Positions 1 to 8,623 of a stretch of 64,000 nucleotides of DNA are shown here, one piece after another (position 1 is the stretch's first letter; each line of letters starts with the position of its first letter). Source of the stretch: Ensifer sp. LC11 (GTDB taxonomy: Bacteria > Pseudomonadota > Alphaproteobacteria > Rhizobiales > Rhizobiaceae); assembly GCF_001695835.1 (NCBI RefSeq), contig NZ_MBSO01000023.1, forward strand, positions 310,001 through 374,000, read 5' to 3'. Both the position numbers and the translations under genes were made by a program. A model generated the notes under the pieces. The model was not told where the DNA came from, ran no database searches, and worked only from the letters and a program-made list of their open reading frames with translations.

Positions 1-335
1 TGGGCATTCGCACGCAGCAAAGCGCAAAGCCGGAACTTTTCTGAGCGAGACGCCTTACCCCTTGGAGTGCGAGCCGTGCCAACCGGACACGGCAGGGATG
101 GCGAACATGGCGGTTTTTCCGGTTTCTCGCCATGGCCAACGAAACGGCAGTCGAGCGTCTTACCTGTCCGGCTCGTCTCACAGATCGGGAACATGGAGCA
201 GCCGGCGATGGATCGCCGGCAACCTTCCCATTCGGACACGCCGACGCCTTGTCACGGAACGCCCGAAGAACAGAGGGCGCAATTCGCCTTGTGACAAGTC
301 GCCTTGTGACTGGCAATCGGCGGCGCCGGAAAACA
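1..335. other. left-edge stretch without a supported gene
   Basis: Several open frames overlap here, but none has a recognisable domain, a clear ribosome-binding site or rhizobial-type protein composition. Short direct repeats of CGCCTTGTGAC lie around 286-309. The pfpI-like gene on the minus strand ends at 336. I see no gene or RNA that I can support. Confidence 0.5.
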
Positions 336-1031
336 TCAGGCCGCGAGGACGTCGCGGAGCGCCTCGCCGACACCGGTGGCCGACTGGGGATTCTGACCGG
401 TGATCAAGCGGCCATCGACAACCACCTTTGATGTCCAGTCGGGCGCCGGATGATGCGTCGCGCCGCGCTCTGCAAGCGTGCTCGCCAACAGGAACGGCAC
501 TGTCTTGTCGAGCCCGACGGCGCGCTCCTCGGAATCGGTGAAGGCGCTGACATTGCGACCGGATACGAGATAAGCGCCATCGGAGAGCTTGACGTTCACC
601 AATGCCGCCGGGCCGTGGCAGACGGCGGCGACGGCACCGCCCGCCTCGAAGATCGAACGGGTCACGCGGTCAACTGCCCTGTCTTGCGGCAGATCCCACA
701 TCGCGCCGTGACCGCCGGCAAAGAAGACGGCCGCGTAGCGGGAGGGATCGACATCATCGAGCTTGGCCGTCGTGCGAATTGCGGCGCGGAACGCTTCGTC
801 GTTCCAATAGCGGGCGTTGGTCAGGTCCTCCAAGTCAAGCCCGTCGACCGGCGGCTCCCCGCCCTTGATCGAGGCGAATTCCACGGTGATACCGGCCGCT
901 TCGAGCACCGCCAGCGGATGGGTGACCTCGCCAAGATAGAAGCCCGTCGGCTGGCCGCCGTCTCCCTTGGTGCCGTGGCTGGTGAGCACGAAGAGCACAG
1001 GCTTTTGCTGATTGGCTGTTGTGTTCGGCAT
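336..1031 (-). CDS. DJ-1/PfpI family protein (type 1 glutamine amidotransferase-like)
   Basis: This 231-residue protein has the DJ-1/PfpI fold. Family members act as glyoxalase III, deglycase, chaperone or amidase enzymes in the cytosol. It carries the nucleophile-elbow cysteine in AVCHGPAAL, and a conserved early Glu in GFYLGEVTHP of the Hsp31/glyoxalase type. The frame stays open upstream to 1124, but AGGAG lies just before tandem ATGs at 1034 and 1031. I chose the second because its spacing is better. The gene is divergent from a LysR regulator at 1153, a usual pairing in which the regulator controls its neighbour. An electrophile or aldehyde stress role is inferred from the family; the substrate is unknown. 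Confidence 0.85.
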   Translation of the reverse strand: MPNTTANQQKPVLFVLTSHGTKGDGGQPTGFYLGEVTHPLAVLEAAGITVEFASIKGGEPPVDGLDLEDLTNARYWNDEAFRAAIRTTAKLDDVDPSRYAAVFFAGGHGAMWDLPQDRAVDRVTRSIFEAGGAVAAVCHGPAALVNVKLSDGAYLVSGRNVSAFTDSEERAVGLDKTVPFLLASTLAERGATHHPAPDWTSKVVVDGRLITGQNPQSATGVGEALRDVLAA

Positions 1032-1152
1032 CATTTTCTCCTGTTTGAAGTGGCCTGACATTGCGGCCGTCGAATGATGCTGCTTATCTATTGCTTCGAT
1101 TAGCGGCGATAAATTCGCCTGCAAGGAAATGATTTGGTCCTGAAAGGCAAAG

Positions 1153-2040
1153 ATGCGCCGCTTCGATCACCTCGCCGACGTCGAGGCTTTCATTACGGTC
1201 ATGGACAAAGGGTCGATGACCGCCGGGGCCGTGGCGCTTGCGACGACGCCTTCCGTGCTGAGCCGGGCGATTACCAGGCTCGAGACGAAGCTCGGCACCC
1301 AACTGGTGCGGCGAACGACGCGGCGCATCAGCCTTACCGAAGCGGGACGCGCATACCTGGAGCAGGTGCGCTCGGCTTTCGAAACGATCGACCAAGCCGA
1401 GCGGGCAGTTCAGGGCGAAGGCGTCCTGGCCGGCAGGGTTCGCCTTAGTGCATCAACGACCTATGGCCATTTCCAGTTGCCGGAAAAGCTGACGCGCTTC
1501 GCGCTGAAACATCCGTCGGTCGCCGTCGAACTGTCGATTGCCAACCGCAACGTCGATCTCGTCGCAGAGGGTTTCGACCTGGCCATACGCCTCGGGCAGC
1601 TGCCGGACAGCGGCATGGTTGGGCGAAAGCTCGGCGACGCGCCGCTAAGGCTGGTCGCTTCGCCCGGTTACATCGCCCGGCGTGGGCTGCCGCGATCGGT
1701 GGAGGATCTCACATCCCATACGTGCCTGCCTTTCATCATGCCAAGCACCGGCCGTCCGGCCCCCTGGTTGCTGCGGGTCGACGGCACGGATGTCGATTGG
1801 ATCCCCCATGGCCCGGTCCAAGTGGAGGATGATGTGCTCGGTACCGTATCCCTGGCGGAGGCAGGCCTCGGGATTTGCCAGACCTACGATTTCGTCGTGC
1901 GCGATCGCCTGGCACGGGGCAGCCTGGTCGAGCTCCTGCCAGATTTCGGCGGCCGGTCGCGCCCCTTCTCGCTCATCTACCCGCCCCACCGCCATCTCTC
2001 GGCAGCAACGCGAGCGCTGATAGACTGCCTTCTGGAATAG
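1153..2040 (+). CDS. LysR-family transcriptional regulator
   Basis: This 295-residue protein is a full-length LysR-type regulator. The N-terminal winged helix-turn-helix covers roughly residues 1-65 (FDHLADVEAFITVMDKGSMT, then SVLSRAITRLETKLG). A substrate-binding domain of the CrgA/AaeR-like subgroup follows, with VRLSASTTYGHFQLPE at its start. AAAGG precedes the ATG at a good distance. It is transcribed away from the DJ-1/PfpI gene across about 120 bp, so it probably controls that gene and itself. The effector cannot be read from the sequence. Confidence 0.88.
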   Translation: MRRFDHLADVEAFITVMDKGSMTAGAVALATTPSVLSRAITRLETKLGTQLVRRTTRRISLTEAGRAYLEQVRSAFETIDQAERAVQGEGVLAGRVRLSASTTYGHFQLPEKLTRFALKHPSVAVELSIANRNVDLVAEGFDLAIRLGQLPDSGMVGRKLGDAPLRLVASPGYIARRGLPRSVEDLTSHTCLPFIMPSTGRPAPWLLRVDGTDVDWIPHGPVQVEDDVLGTVSLAEAGLGICQTYDFVVRDRLARGSLVELLPDFGGRSRPFSLIYPPHRHLSAATRALIDCLLE

Positions 2041-2171
2041 GCGACGAGGGACAGGCCGCCAGGCACCGCGCTCCGCCGTGCCTTCATGCGTCACGCCGGC
2101 CGAACATCGAAAACGTTTCATCCGCCGGCTCTTTCCGCCGAGTAAACCGGTCAGCCGCCGCCACGCGACCG

Positions 2172-2399
2172 TTAGGCCCGGCTTCGTGACACCGCCTGGG
2201 CCGCATCTTCGCGCTTGCCCAGATAAGGCAGCGCGAAGAGATAAAGGCCGGTCGGCAGAAGCACGGCAAGCGGCGGCAAAGGCAGATAGTAGACCCACTC
2301 GGGAAGTTCCGCCAAAGGCATGCCGGCAAAGATCGCAGCAACGGCCAAGGAGAAGAGCAGGGATGTCCAGCGATGGATTTTCCGGATGAGAGCGGTCAT
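2172..2399 (-). CDS. small membrane protein, third gene of the ArsR/SRPBCC operon
   Basis: A 75-residue protein with two hydrophobic segments, about residues 13-31 and 38-58, joined by a short proline-containing turn. It is probably an inner-membrane protein with a charged C-terminal tail. The ATG at 2399 lies 46 bp after the stop of the SRPBCC gene; the longer open frame upstream runs antisense-like through that gene and is not real. The gene ends the three-gene set arsR-like, SRPBCC, membrane protein. No function can be assigned. Confidence 0.6.
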   Translation of the reverse strand: MTALIRKIHRWTSLLFSLAVAAIFAGMPLAELPEWVYYLPLPPLAVLLPTGLYLFALPYLGKREDAAQAVSRSRA

Positions 2400-2445
2400 T
2401 TTTCGGTACCTTGAATCTGAGCAATTGTCCCGAAGCGCGGAGCGC

Positions 2446-2856
2446 TCAATCGAGTTTCGCGACGACTTCCGCCAACTGGGTGAGAAAACGCGGCCATCCG
2501 ACCGTGGCGCCCTGGAAATAGGCTTTTTGGTCCGCCGTGAAGCCGCGCTGTTCCATCCGCAGGTTCGTCCCGGTCTTTGTGGGGGCGAGCGTCCATGTGA
2601 CGACGCTGAGGAGATCCTTGGTGTCCCAGCGATAGGCAAGCGAGCGGTTTGCCTCGATCGTTTCGACCTCGCAATCGACTTGACCCCAATCGGCCGAGAG
2701 GGTGAAGCGGCGCCCGACTTCGGGGATGAAATCGTTCCTCATCAGCCATTCGGCAATCAGATGCGGTTGCGTCAGCGCACGCCAGATTTTTTCCGGCGGA
2801 TAGGGAAAGTCGCGTTCGACGACGACGGAGCGTGTTGTTTCGGTTGTTTCGGTCAT
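2446..2856 (-). CDS. SRPBCC/AHSA1-domain protein
   Basis: A 136-residue protein of the START-like SRPBCC superfamily, AHSA1 type: a cavity-forming fold that binds hydrophobic ligands or client proteins. The family start is visible in ERDFPYPPEKIWRALTQP, followed by the alternating strand pattern and the C-terminal helix with GWPRFLTQLAEVV. It overlaps the preceding ArsR-like gene by four bases (ATGA), which implies translational coupling. ArsR-SRPBCC pairs are widespread in Alphaproteobacteria; the regulator is expected to repress the pair. The ligand is unknown. Confidence 0.85.
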   Translation of the reverse strand: MTETTETTRSVVVERDFPYPPEKIWRALTQPHLIAEWLMRNDFIPEVGRRFTLSADWGQVDCEVETIEANRSLAYRWDTKDLLSVVTWTLAPTKTGTNLRMEQRGFTADQKAYFQGATVGWPRFLTQLAEVVAKLD

Positions 2857-3176
2857 TGGTCCATTCTCTTGAGAAGATCATCGAGATCGTTGAAACGGTC
2901 CTGCCAGAAGCCGGCCATTTCGGTGGTCCAGTCAACCAGGGTCGCGAGGGCTTCGCGCTTGGCGCTGTAATAGGTGTAGCGGCCCTCGTGCCGGTCGTGC
3001 ACGAGCCCTGCAGCCTTGAGGATCTTGAGATGTTTGGACACGACCGGCTGCGAAACTCCGGCATCGGCCAGCAATCCGACAACGGTCGTATCCCCTTGGC
3101 GGCAAAGGTGCTCAAAGAGCCCGCGACGTGTGGGATCGGCGAGTGCCCGGAAAACCGCATCCTGTAACTGCGACAT
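2853..3176 (-). CDS. ArsR-family transcriptional repressor
   Basis: A 107-residue winged helix-turn-helix protein filling the ArsR fold from end to end: AVFRALADPTRRGLFEHL, then the recognition helix in GVSQPVVSKHLKILKAAG and the wing in HDRHEGRYTYYS. It lacks the cysteine cluster of metal-sensing ArsR proteins, so a metal response is unlikely. It heads the operon with the SRPBCC and membrane protein genes. A perfect TTGAC-N5-GTCAA repeat 25 bp upstream of the ATG is the likely autoregulatory operator. Confidence 0.88.
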   Translation of the reverse strand: MSQLQDAVFRALADPTRRGLFEHLCRQGDTTVVGLLADAGVSQPVVSKHLKILKAAGLVHDRHEGRYTYYSAKREALATLVDWTTEMAGFWQDRFNDLDDLLKRMDQ

Positions 3177-3200
3177 ATCTCATATCCATTTGGCTATGCA

Positions 3201-3215
3201 TTGACGTATAGTCAA
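3201..3215. promoter_or_regulatory. candidate operator of the ArsR-family repressor
   Basis: A perfect inverted repeat, TTGAC-GTATA-GTCAA. It is flanked by two direct copies of TTGGCTATGC (3190-3199 and 3216-3225) spaced 26 bp apart. It lies immediately upstream of the ArsR-like gene, where an autorepressor would bind. TTGACT on the minus strand could serve as a -35 element. Confidence 0.5.
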
Positions 3216-3241
3216 TTGGCTATGCGTTTGTCAAATGCGCA

Positions 3242-3397
3242 ATGATCGAGATTTTCGCGGCCTGGGCGGATGATCGCGTGTTTCGCGACGGGCACTGGAT
3301 GTTCAAGACGGCTGACCGGGCCTTGCACAGTCTGAACTATGTGGCGGGCGGGCACTTCTACGTCATCGGCGACGCGATCGACGTATCCTCCCGATAG
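3242..3397 (+). pseudogene. possible remnant of a flavin-reductase-like gene (C-terminal end)
   Basis: A 51-codon open frame. Its translation contains HSLNYVAGGHFYVIG, which resembles the C-terminal end of flavin reductase-like FMN-binding split-barrel proteins. The frame is closed by a stop just upstream, and no N-terminal FMN-binding portion is visible. I read it as a decayed fragment. The resemblance is from memory and moderate; it could instead be a chance short frame. Confidence 0.3.
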
Positions 3398-3577
3398 GCT
3401 GATGTCTTCCGGCGCTTGAAGGCATCCGGAACGATGGCAGCGTCTGCAGGCCGGCCCATGCTCGCAGCGGACGCCCGGCGACGGGGTTCGGCTTGGAGCG
3501 ACTGACCGGCAAGAGACCGGTGCCCTGATGCAGACGCCCCAAATAGCCGGCGCGCTACCTGAAGCCGTAAACCGGCC
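3398..3577. other. intergenic stretch between the remnant and ialB-like gene
   Basis: No gene, hairpin or repeat that I can support. It probably holds the 3' end of the autotransporter-ialB transcript. Confidence 0.4.
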
Positions 3578-4117
3578 TCACGATTTCCCAGACAGCGCGA
3601 TCACCCGGTCCAGTGCCGCAGCAAAGCCTTTGAGCGACACCGAGAACGCCACGTCCTTTTCGCTGTCGCTGGCAAACGCACCGATCTTCAACGCCGTTCC
3701 TTCGCGCAGCAGCGCAACGGTCGTCTCGGTAAATGTCAGCGGCACGATGCAGCCAAACGGCAAGCAGGTGCTAAACCGGGTCGGCTTGCCGCCCGTCGCC
3801 TCGTCGACGCCAAGGGTGACGCCCTTGTCCAGGTAAAGACCGAAGGGAAGCGCAAGGCTTCCCTCGAGGCCGGCATCTTCCGCCGGCCGAAGTTCGAGCG
3901 TCAGCACATGCTGGCCGCTTTTGTGGAACTGGCGTTGCGACAGAAGGCAGTGTTTCTTCCCCTCGATCTCGACGCAGGCAACGCTCCAGTCCTCGTAAGT
4001 CTCTGAAAGCTGAGATGGTGCGGCAGACTTCTCGGTTGCCGCATCCTCCCCGTAAACAAGCGTGATGGCGACAAATGTCGCCATCAGCATGGTTGAGATC
4101 CAGACAAGCTTGCGCAT
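3578..4117 (-). CDS. invasion-associated locus B (IalB) family protein
   Basis: A 179-residue exported protein. It has an N-terminal signal peptide (about residues 1-23, hydrophobic core WISTMLMATFVAITLVYG) and then the IalB fold, with YEDWSVACVEIEGKKHCLLS and a second cysteine pair in FSTCLPFGCIVPL. IalB was named for Bartonella invasion of red cells, but the family is widespread in Rhizobiales and its role is usually unknown. Its ATG shares one base with the stop of the upstream autotransporter gene (TGATG), so the two are probably translated together. Function at the cell surface or in the periplasm is inferred. Confidence 0.85.
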   Translation of the reverse strand: MRKLVWISTMLMATFVAITLVYGEDAATEKSAAPSQLSETYEDWSVACVEIEGKKHCLLSQRQFHKSGQHVLTLELRPAEDAGLEGSLALPFGLYLDKGVTLGVDEATGGKPTRFSTCLPFGCIVPLTFTETTVALLREGTALKIGAFASDSEKDVAFSVSLKGFAAALDRVIALSGKS

Positions 4118-7100
4118 CAGAAGCGCACGTCGAGCTTGGCATCGACCGCATTCTGCGTCGTGCCGGAGCCGAACTGACCGGTATAGGTGATGCCGAGGCT
4201 TGCATTGCCGGTCAGCGCGAAGTCAATGCCGGCCTCGATGATCGCCGCATCCTCGGCGATCGGCGTTCCGGCGACCGAGAAGGCACTGCCCGTGCCGAAA
4301 GCCATCGTCGAGAACGGCGTAGTGTCGCCGAAGGCGTGCTGCCAGCCAAGCATGCCGCGCAGCTTCGCATCTGTCGTGCCGAGGCTGAGAGGAGCCGAGG
4401 CCCGAAGGCCGAGCGTCGTAAACGTCGTATCGGTCGTGTTGCTCCGGCTCGACAGCGCAGCCGCGGCACCGCGCTCGGTGAAGCCGTCGGTGTGCAGGCT
4501 GACATAGGCGAGGTTCGCGAAGGGTTCGAGCGCCACGCTCGGCAGGTCAATGCGATAACCGACTTCGCCGAATGCCTGGAAGGTTCCGGCATCATAGTCG
4601 GCCTTCAGCTGATCGGTGAAGCCCGGGAAGGCAACCGTGCGCGACGTATTGATCGAATGCCAGGTGTAAGCGAGACCAGACCGGAGCGCGACATCACCCC
4701 AGCGGCCGCCGCCGTAGACGCCAAGGTGGTAATTGTCGCTGTCGCCGCTGGCGGTGCGGCTGTCGACATCGAAGTTCGTGCGGCTATAGCCGGCCATGAT
4801 GCCAACGAGCGCACTATCCGAGACCGCCGCGTCGAAGCCGGTGACGAAACCGCCGGTCGACTGGTCGAGCGCACCGGTGTTGCCGTTGCCGTCGGTGTTG
4901 GTCCAAGAGCCGAACACCTGCCCCCAGCCGACCATCGCCGGCGGCGGGACAGCGACCGCGCTGATCGCCCCGACTGCGCCGGTCGTGACCTTGTCCTCCG
5001 GACCATAGGCCAGAACCGGCACATTCGCAGCCGCCACGTCGCCGAAGGCGTCACGAATGCGGTCGTTCGCCGCGTTGCGCAGCAGGCTGCTATCGTTGAT
5101 GAGCGCGGTTTGCGCCGAGGCATGGACTTCGCCGGACAGGAGGTCGAAGGCCCGGCGTGCCGCGTCGCCGTCCAGGATCGTCAGGGCATTGTAGAGCCCG
5201 AGCGAGGAACCGCTCTGGGCAAGCGTGTTGAGAGCAAGGGCCGTCTGCCGCTGGTTGCCGGTGGCAGCCTCACCTTCGAAGACACCGGGTTCGCCCGGCT
5301 TCGGCTCACCTGGCTTTGGCTCCTCGCCGGGCTTCGGTTCTTCGCCCGGCTTCGTACCCCCGTTCTTCACCTTGATTTTGAGATCGACCTGCCTCTCCTT
5401 CTGGTCGAGCGAGACCTCGAGGAAAGCGGATTTCGAAATGGCCTCGGCGAACTGCCCCTCGATCGCGCGGTCGGCAGTCAGGATCGTATAGGTCTGTCCG
5501 GTCTGATAGCTGGTGTTCGGATCGAGCGCCGTCACCTGAACATTGGTGCCGCTGCCGATCTTGGCGATGCCAGTGTTCTCGTTGTTTCCAATGCTCTTGA
5601 CGACAATGCGATCGGAGCGGCCGTCGCCAGCGATATCAGCTTCGTAGATCGATCCGGTCGCCATATCCAGACGGCCCATGATCGTCAGCGTGCCGGTGGA
5701 ATTGTTGCCAGGCGAAATGATCGCCTTGGAATCGATGAACGTGTCGCCGACCGTACCGGAACCACCCAATCGACCGAAAGAGGTCGAGTTCGGATCGCGG
5801 ATGCGGTTCAATTCGCCGAGTACATTCACCTCGTTGGTATAGAAGCGATCACCCTGCACCCGTCCCGTCTCGCCATCGACGATCAAAGTGCCACCACTCA
5901 CTTCGAACCGGGTCTCGCTGTAGTCCAGAGGGCCGTTATCCGGATCGTTGTCGATCGTGTCGAGGTTGCTCTTCAGCACCAGCTTGCCGCCGGAGACGTT
6001 CACCTTGCCGTAGAACTTCGTCAGGTCGCCGCTGACGATGGTCTCGCCGGAGAAATTGGTGATCGTGCCCTTGCCGCCCATGGCATTGGCGAATTCGTAG
6101 CCCGTATTCGTATGGTTGAAATTGACGTAACCCTTGCGCGGGCCGAAGTCGATCTTTGCCGAAGCGTTGACCGTGCCGGCCGCCTGCGCCTGGCGGGCGC
6201 GTGGCTCGGCAATATTGTTCAGGTCGACCTTGCCGCCGATCGTCAGATTTCCCATGCCTTCATTGTTGACGCCGCCGATGCCGGAAAGCACGATGTCGCC
6301 GCCAACCGAAAGCTTGGCGCCATTGGCGACCGAAAGGTTGGCGCGCCCGGCTTCGCCAATCGTCAGCTTGTCGGCAACCTTGAGCTCGCTGCCAGCGCCA
6401 TCGATATAGGTCTGAATGGTGTCGACGCTCTCGTCCTCGCGCAGGGTCGCAGTATTGGTCGTGACTACGGCGCCCTTCTCGATCGTGAAGCTGTCGCCAA
6501 TCTCGAAGTGACCGGTATTGATCCAGCGCGAATTCTCGCCGCTGACAAGAACCGTGCCGTTCTCAAAGGTAGCCTTGTTCGAATTGACGATACCGCCGTC
6601 CTCGATCCTGACTGCGGCGGTGTTGAGTGTCAGCGCGCCGAAGGCGACACCCAGAAAATCGGTGGTGAGCATGGAACCGGCGCCGCGCACCACGAGCGTT
6701 CCGTCACCCTCCTGGAGGGCACCGATATAGGTCTCCTTGGCGGACACCTTGCCGCCGTTTTCGACGATCAGCGTGCCCTTGCCGCCGTAAATGCCGCCCT
6801 CGAACCCGCCGATGAAAAGCACGCGGTACCCGTTCGGATTGGTATCGACAATATCCCAGGTGGATCCCGGGCCGGAGACGACGACCGTGCCGATCGATCC
6901 CTTGCTGTCAGCGATGTAGCCACCCTTGCTCGCGACGTTGGCGCCGTCCTTGATCGTCAGCGTAGCGCCCGCGGGACCACCGCGGATCACGAGATTGCCG
7001 TCGATCGTCTGGTCGCTGGACCAGGTCGTGTCGTTCGGAACGAGCAATCCGGCCGCCTTCGCCGGCGACGGCGTGAAAGCAGTGGTCGCCAGCATCATAG

Positions 7101-7179
7101 AGACGAGGCCGGCACGGCCAAGCGCGGTTGAACTCAGCAGGTTGATCCTCAAAACGTCCGCCTTCGCACAGCTATTCAA
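4117..7179 (-). CDS. autotransporter outer-membrane protein (type V secretion)
   Basis: About 1020 residues. A long extended signal sequence ending near SPAKAAG is followed by a beta-helical passenger of repeated glycine-rich strands (pectin-lyase-like, with motifs such as GTLIVENGGKVSA). A PG-rich linker with repeated KPGEEP units comes next, then a C-terminal beta-barrel of about 280 residues ending in an aromatic residue (DVRF). This is the complete classical autotransporter plan. The only in-frame ATG is at 7425, inside the divergent kinase gene, so a TTG at 7179 (after AGGGG) or 7152 is more likely. The passenger resembles adhesin-type autotransporters; the target is unknown. The ialB-like gene follows with a one-base overlap. 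Confidence 0.88.
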   Translation of the reverse strand: MNSCAKADVLRINLLSSTALGRAGLVSMMLATTAFTPSPAKAAGLLVPNDTTWSSDQTIDGNLVIRGGPAGATLTIKDGANVASKGGYIADSKGSIGTVVVSGPGSTWDIVDTNPNGYRVLFIGGFEGGIYGGKGTLIVENGGKVSAKETYIGALQEGDGTLVVRGAGSMLTTDFLGVAFGALTLNTAAVRIEDGGIVNSNKATFENGTVLVSGENSRWINTGHFEIGDSFTIEKGAVVTTNTATLREDESVDTIQTYIDGAGSELKVADKLTIGEAGRANLSVANGAKLSVGGDIVLSGIGGVNNEGMGNLTIGGKVDLNNIAEPRARQAQAAGTVNASAKIDFGPRKGYVNFNHTNTGYEFANAMGGKGTITNFSGETIVSGDLTKFYGKVNVSGGKLVLKSNLDTIDNDPDNGPLDYSETRFEVSGGTLIVDGETGRVQGDRFYTNEVNVLGELNRIRDPNSTSFGRLGGSGTVGDTFIDSKAIISPGNNSTGTLTIMGRLDMATGSIYEADIAGDGRSDRIVVKSIGNNENTGIAKIGSGTNVQVTALDPNTSYQTGQTYTILTADRAIEGQFAEAISKSAFLEVSLDQKERQVDLKIKVKNGGTKPGEEPKPGEEPKPGEPKPGEPGVFEGEAATGNQRQTALALNTLAQSGSSLGLYNALTILDGDAARRAFDLLSGEVHASAQTALINDSSLLRNAANDRIRDAFGDVAAANVPVLAYGPEDKVTTGAVGAISAVAVPPPAMVGWGQVFGSWTNTDGNGNTGALDQSTGGFVTGFDAAVSDSALVGIMAGYSRTNFDVDSRTASGDSDNYHLGVYGGGRWGDVALRSGLAYTWHSINTSRTVAFPGFTDQLKADYDAGTFQAFGEVGYRIDLPSVALEPFANLAYVSLHTDGFTERGAAAALSSRSNTTDTTFTTLGLRASAPLSLGTTDAKLRGMLGWQHAFGDTTPFSTMAFGTGSAFSVAGTPIAEDAAIIEAGIDFALTGNASLGITYTGQFGSGTTQNAVDAKLDVRF
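5286..5361 (-). repeat. PG-rich tandem repeat encoding the passenger-barrel linker
   Basis: A short tandem repeat within the autotransporter gene encoding alternating KPGEEP/KPGEP units. It separates the passenger from the barrel and is the kind of repeat whose length varies between strains. Confidence 0.7.
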
Positions 7180-7282
7180 TGTCTGCCCCTTTTCATTTGC
7201 ATTTGTCGGCGCACTCTCCCGGCCAAACCGGCAGCGCACGGGTATGGGGCGGCTATAGCAAGCCCGCGAAACGGGAGAATTC

Positions 7283-7337
7283 GGCTTTCTGCAAACGGCA
7301 AATTGCAGCGCTGAAGGGCTGTGGCTTTCTGCAAACC
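7283..7337. promoter_or_regulatory. paired direct repeats upstream of the first LytS-type kinase gene
   Basis: GGCTTTCTGCAAAC occurs at 7283-7296 and again at 7323-7336, exactly 40 bp apart and so on the same face of the helix. A near copy (GCTTTCTGCTAAC) lies at 8550-8562 before the second kinase gene. LytTR-domain regulators bind direct repeats, so these are candidate sites for the regulator at 9715. They also lie in the divergent promoter region of the autotransporter. Confidence 0.45.
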
Positions 7338-7397
7338 GCTCGTTTTCACCGATGAACGGCGATCGACAACCGCTGAGACTTGAACGATAAAACCCGC

Positions 7398-8492
7398 ATG
7401 GCGCGAGGAAATGGCACGGTATCACCTGACGAAGCGGAGTATGCCGCCGGCGTGCGCCGGGCGACCCTCTTGCTCGGTCTCCTTTACCAGTTCATGCAGT
7501 CCGTCATCAGCAACACGCTGTGGGCGTTCCTCAGTTATGATCCCATCGCAATTGCGCCGATCACCCTGATCCTGATGCTGAGCGGCACGCTGATGTCCTA
7601 CGCGATGGCCGCTGCCCTCTTCCGCTACCGGGACCGGTCCATTCTCTTCAAGCTTCTGCTTGGATCCGCCCTGTCACTCGTTGCGGCGGCCATCAATGCC
7701 GGCGTCGATTTCCTCTGTCATGGTCTGATCGCGCATGGCGATCCGGGCGACATCAACTGGACCAATGTCGGCTACACGATCATCTATTGTGTGGCGCTGT
7801 TCCATGGGTGGGCCTTTCTCTACATCGCGCTTCTCGCGACCTTCGAACTGCGCGAACGCGAGCGTCGTCTTGCCGTTACACGGGAGGAGGCCCTGACGGC
7901 GCAGATGCGGGCGTTGCGTTATCAGGTCAATCCGCACTTCCTGTTCAACACCCTGAACTCGATCGCCGGCCTGATCGAGGAAGGCTCTTCGACTGCTGCC
8001 GGCCGCATGGTGCTTTCGCTTTCCTCATTTCTGCGAACCACGCTCGAACTCGACCCGATGCAGGACGTCTGTCTCGCCGACGAACTGGCCTTGCAACTCG
8101 GCTATCTGAACATCGAGGGCGAACGCTTCTCCGACCGCATGCGTGTCAAACTCGACATAGCACCCGGCCTCGAGCAGGCGCTCGTGCCGAGCCTCATTCT
8201 CCAGCCGCTGATCGAGAATGCGGTAAAACATGGCGTCGGCCGCTCCGCAGGCGTTGTCGAAATCCTCATCAGGGCAGCAAGACAGGGCGAGACGCTTGAG
8301 CTTTCCGTCGAAAACGACCTGGCACGCGAGCCGCAGCGCGTGACGAGAATGCCTGTTGGTACCGGCACGGGGCTGAAAAATGTCGCCGACCGCATCAGGG
8401 CCCGGTTTCCCGAGGTGGGCGCCTTCATTTCCGGTCTTGTCGCGCCGCACCGCTTTCGCGCGTCGATCACCATGCCGCTGCGGATGGCATGA
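7398..8492 (+). CDS. LytS/AlgZ-type sensor histidine kinase, copy 1
   Basis: About 364 residues. Four hydrophobic segments in the first 150 residues form the membrane sensor. A short coiled linker (ELRERERRLAVTREEAL) leads to the His_kinase domain with the phospho-acceptor His in QVNPHFLFNTLNS at residue 180. An HATPase domain follows, with the N-box LIENAVKHGVG and the G-box GTGTGLKNVADRI. An in-frame TTG at 7380 is also conserved before the second copy; I chose the ATG. The gene is followed by a paralogue and one LytTR response regulator, so two kinases may feed one regulator. Confidence 0.85.
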   Translation: MARGNGTVSPDEAEYAAGVRRATLLLGLLYQFMQSVISNTLWAFLSYDPIAIAPITLILMLSGTLMSYAMAAALFRYRDRSILFKLLLGSALSLVAAAINAGVDFLCHGLIAHGDPGDINWTNVGYTIIYCVALFHGWAFLYIALLATFELRERERRLAVTREEALTAQMRALRYQVNPHFLFNTLNSIAGLIEEGSSTAAGRMVLSLSSFLRTTLELDPMQDVCLADELALQLGYLNIEGERFSDRMRVKLDIAPGLEQALVPSLILQPLIENAVKHGVGRSAGVVEILIRAARQGETLELSVENDLAREPQRVTRMPVGTGTGLKNVADRIRARFPEVGAFISGLVAPHRFRASITMPLRMA

Positions 8493-8623
8493 GACCGGAG
8501 CCGGCCCCGCGTGCCGCCAGCGGCAGGTGGCGGTGGTCGAAAGACCCGAGCTTTCTGCTAACCGCTCGATTTGGCCGACGAACGGCAATCGACATCGGCG
8601 GCCGGTTGAACGATAAAAACGGC

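Noticed and set aside
4075-7131. Very long plus-strand open frame opposite the autotransporter
   Set aside because: It is the antisense shadow of a high-GC gene. The translation is Arg/Asp/Gly-rich without domains, while the opposite strand has a full autotransporter.
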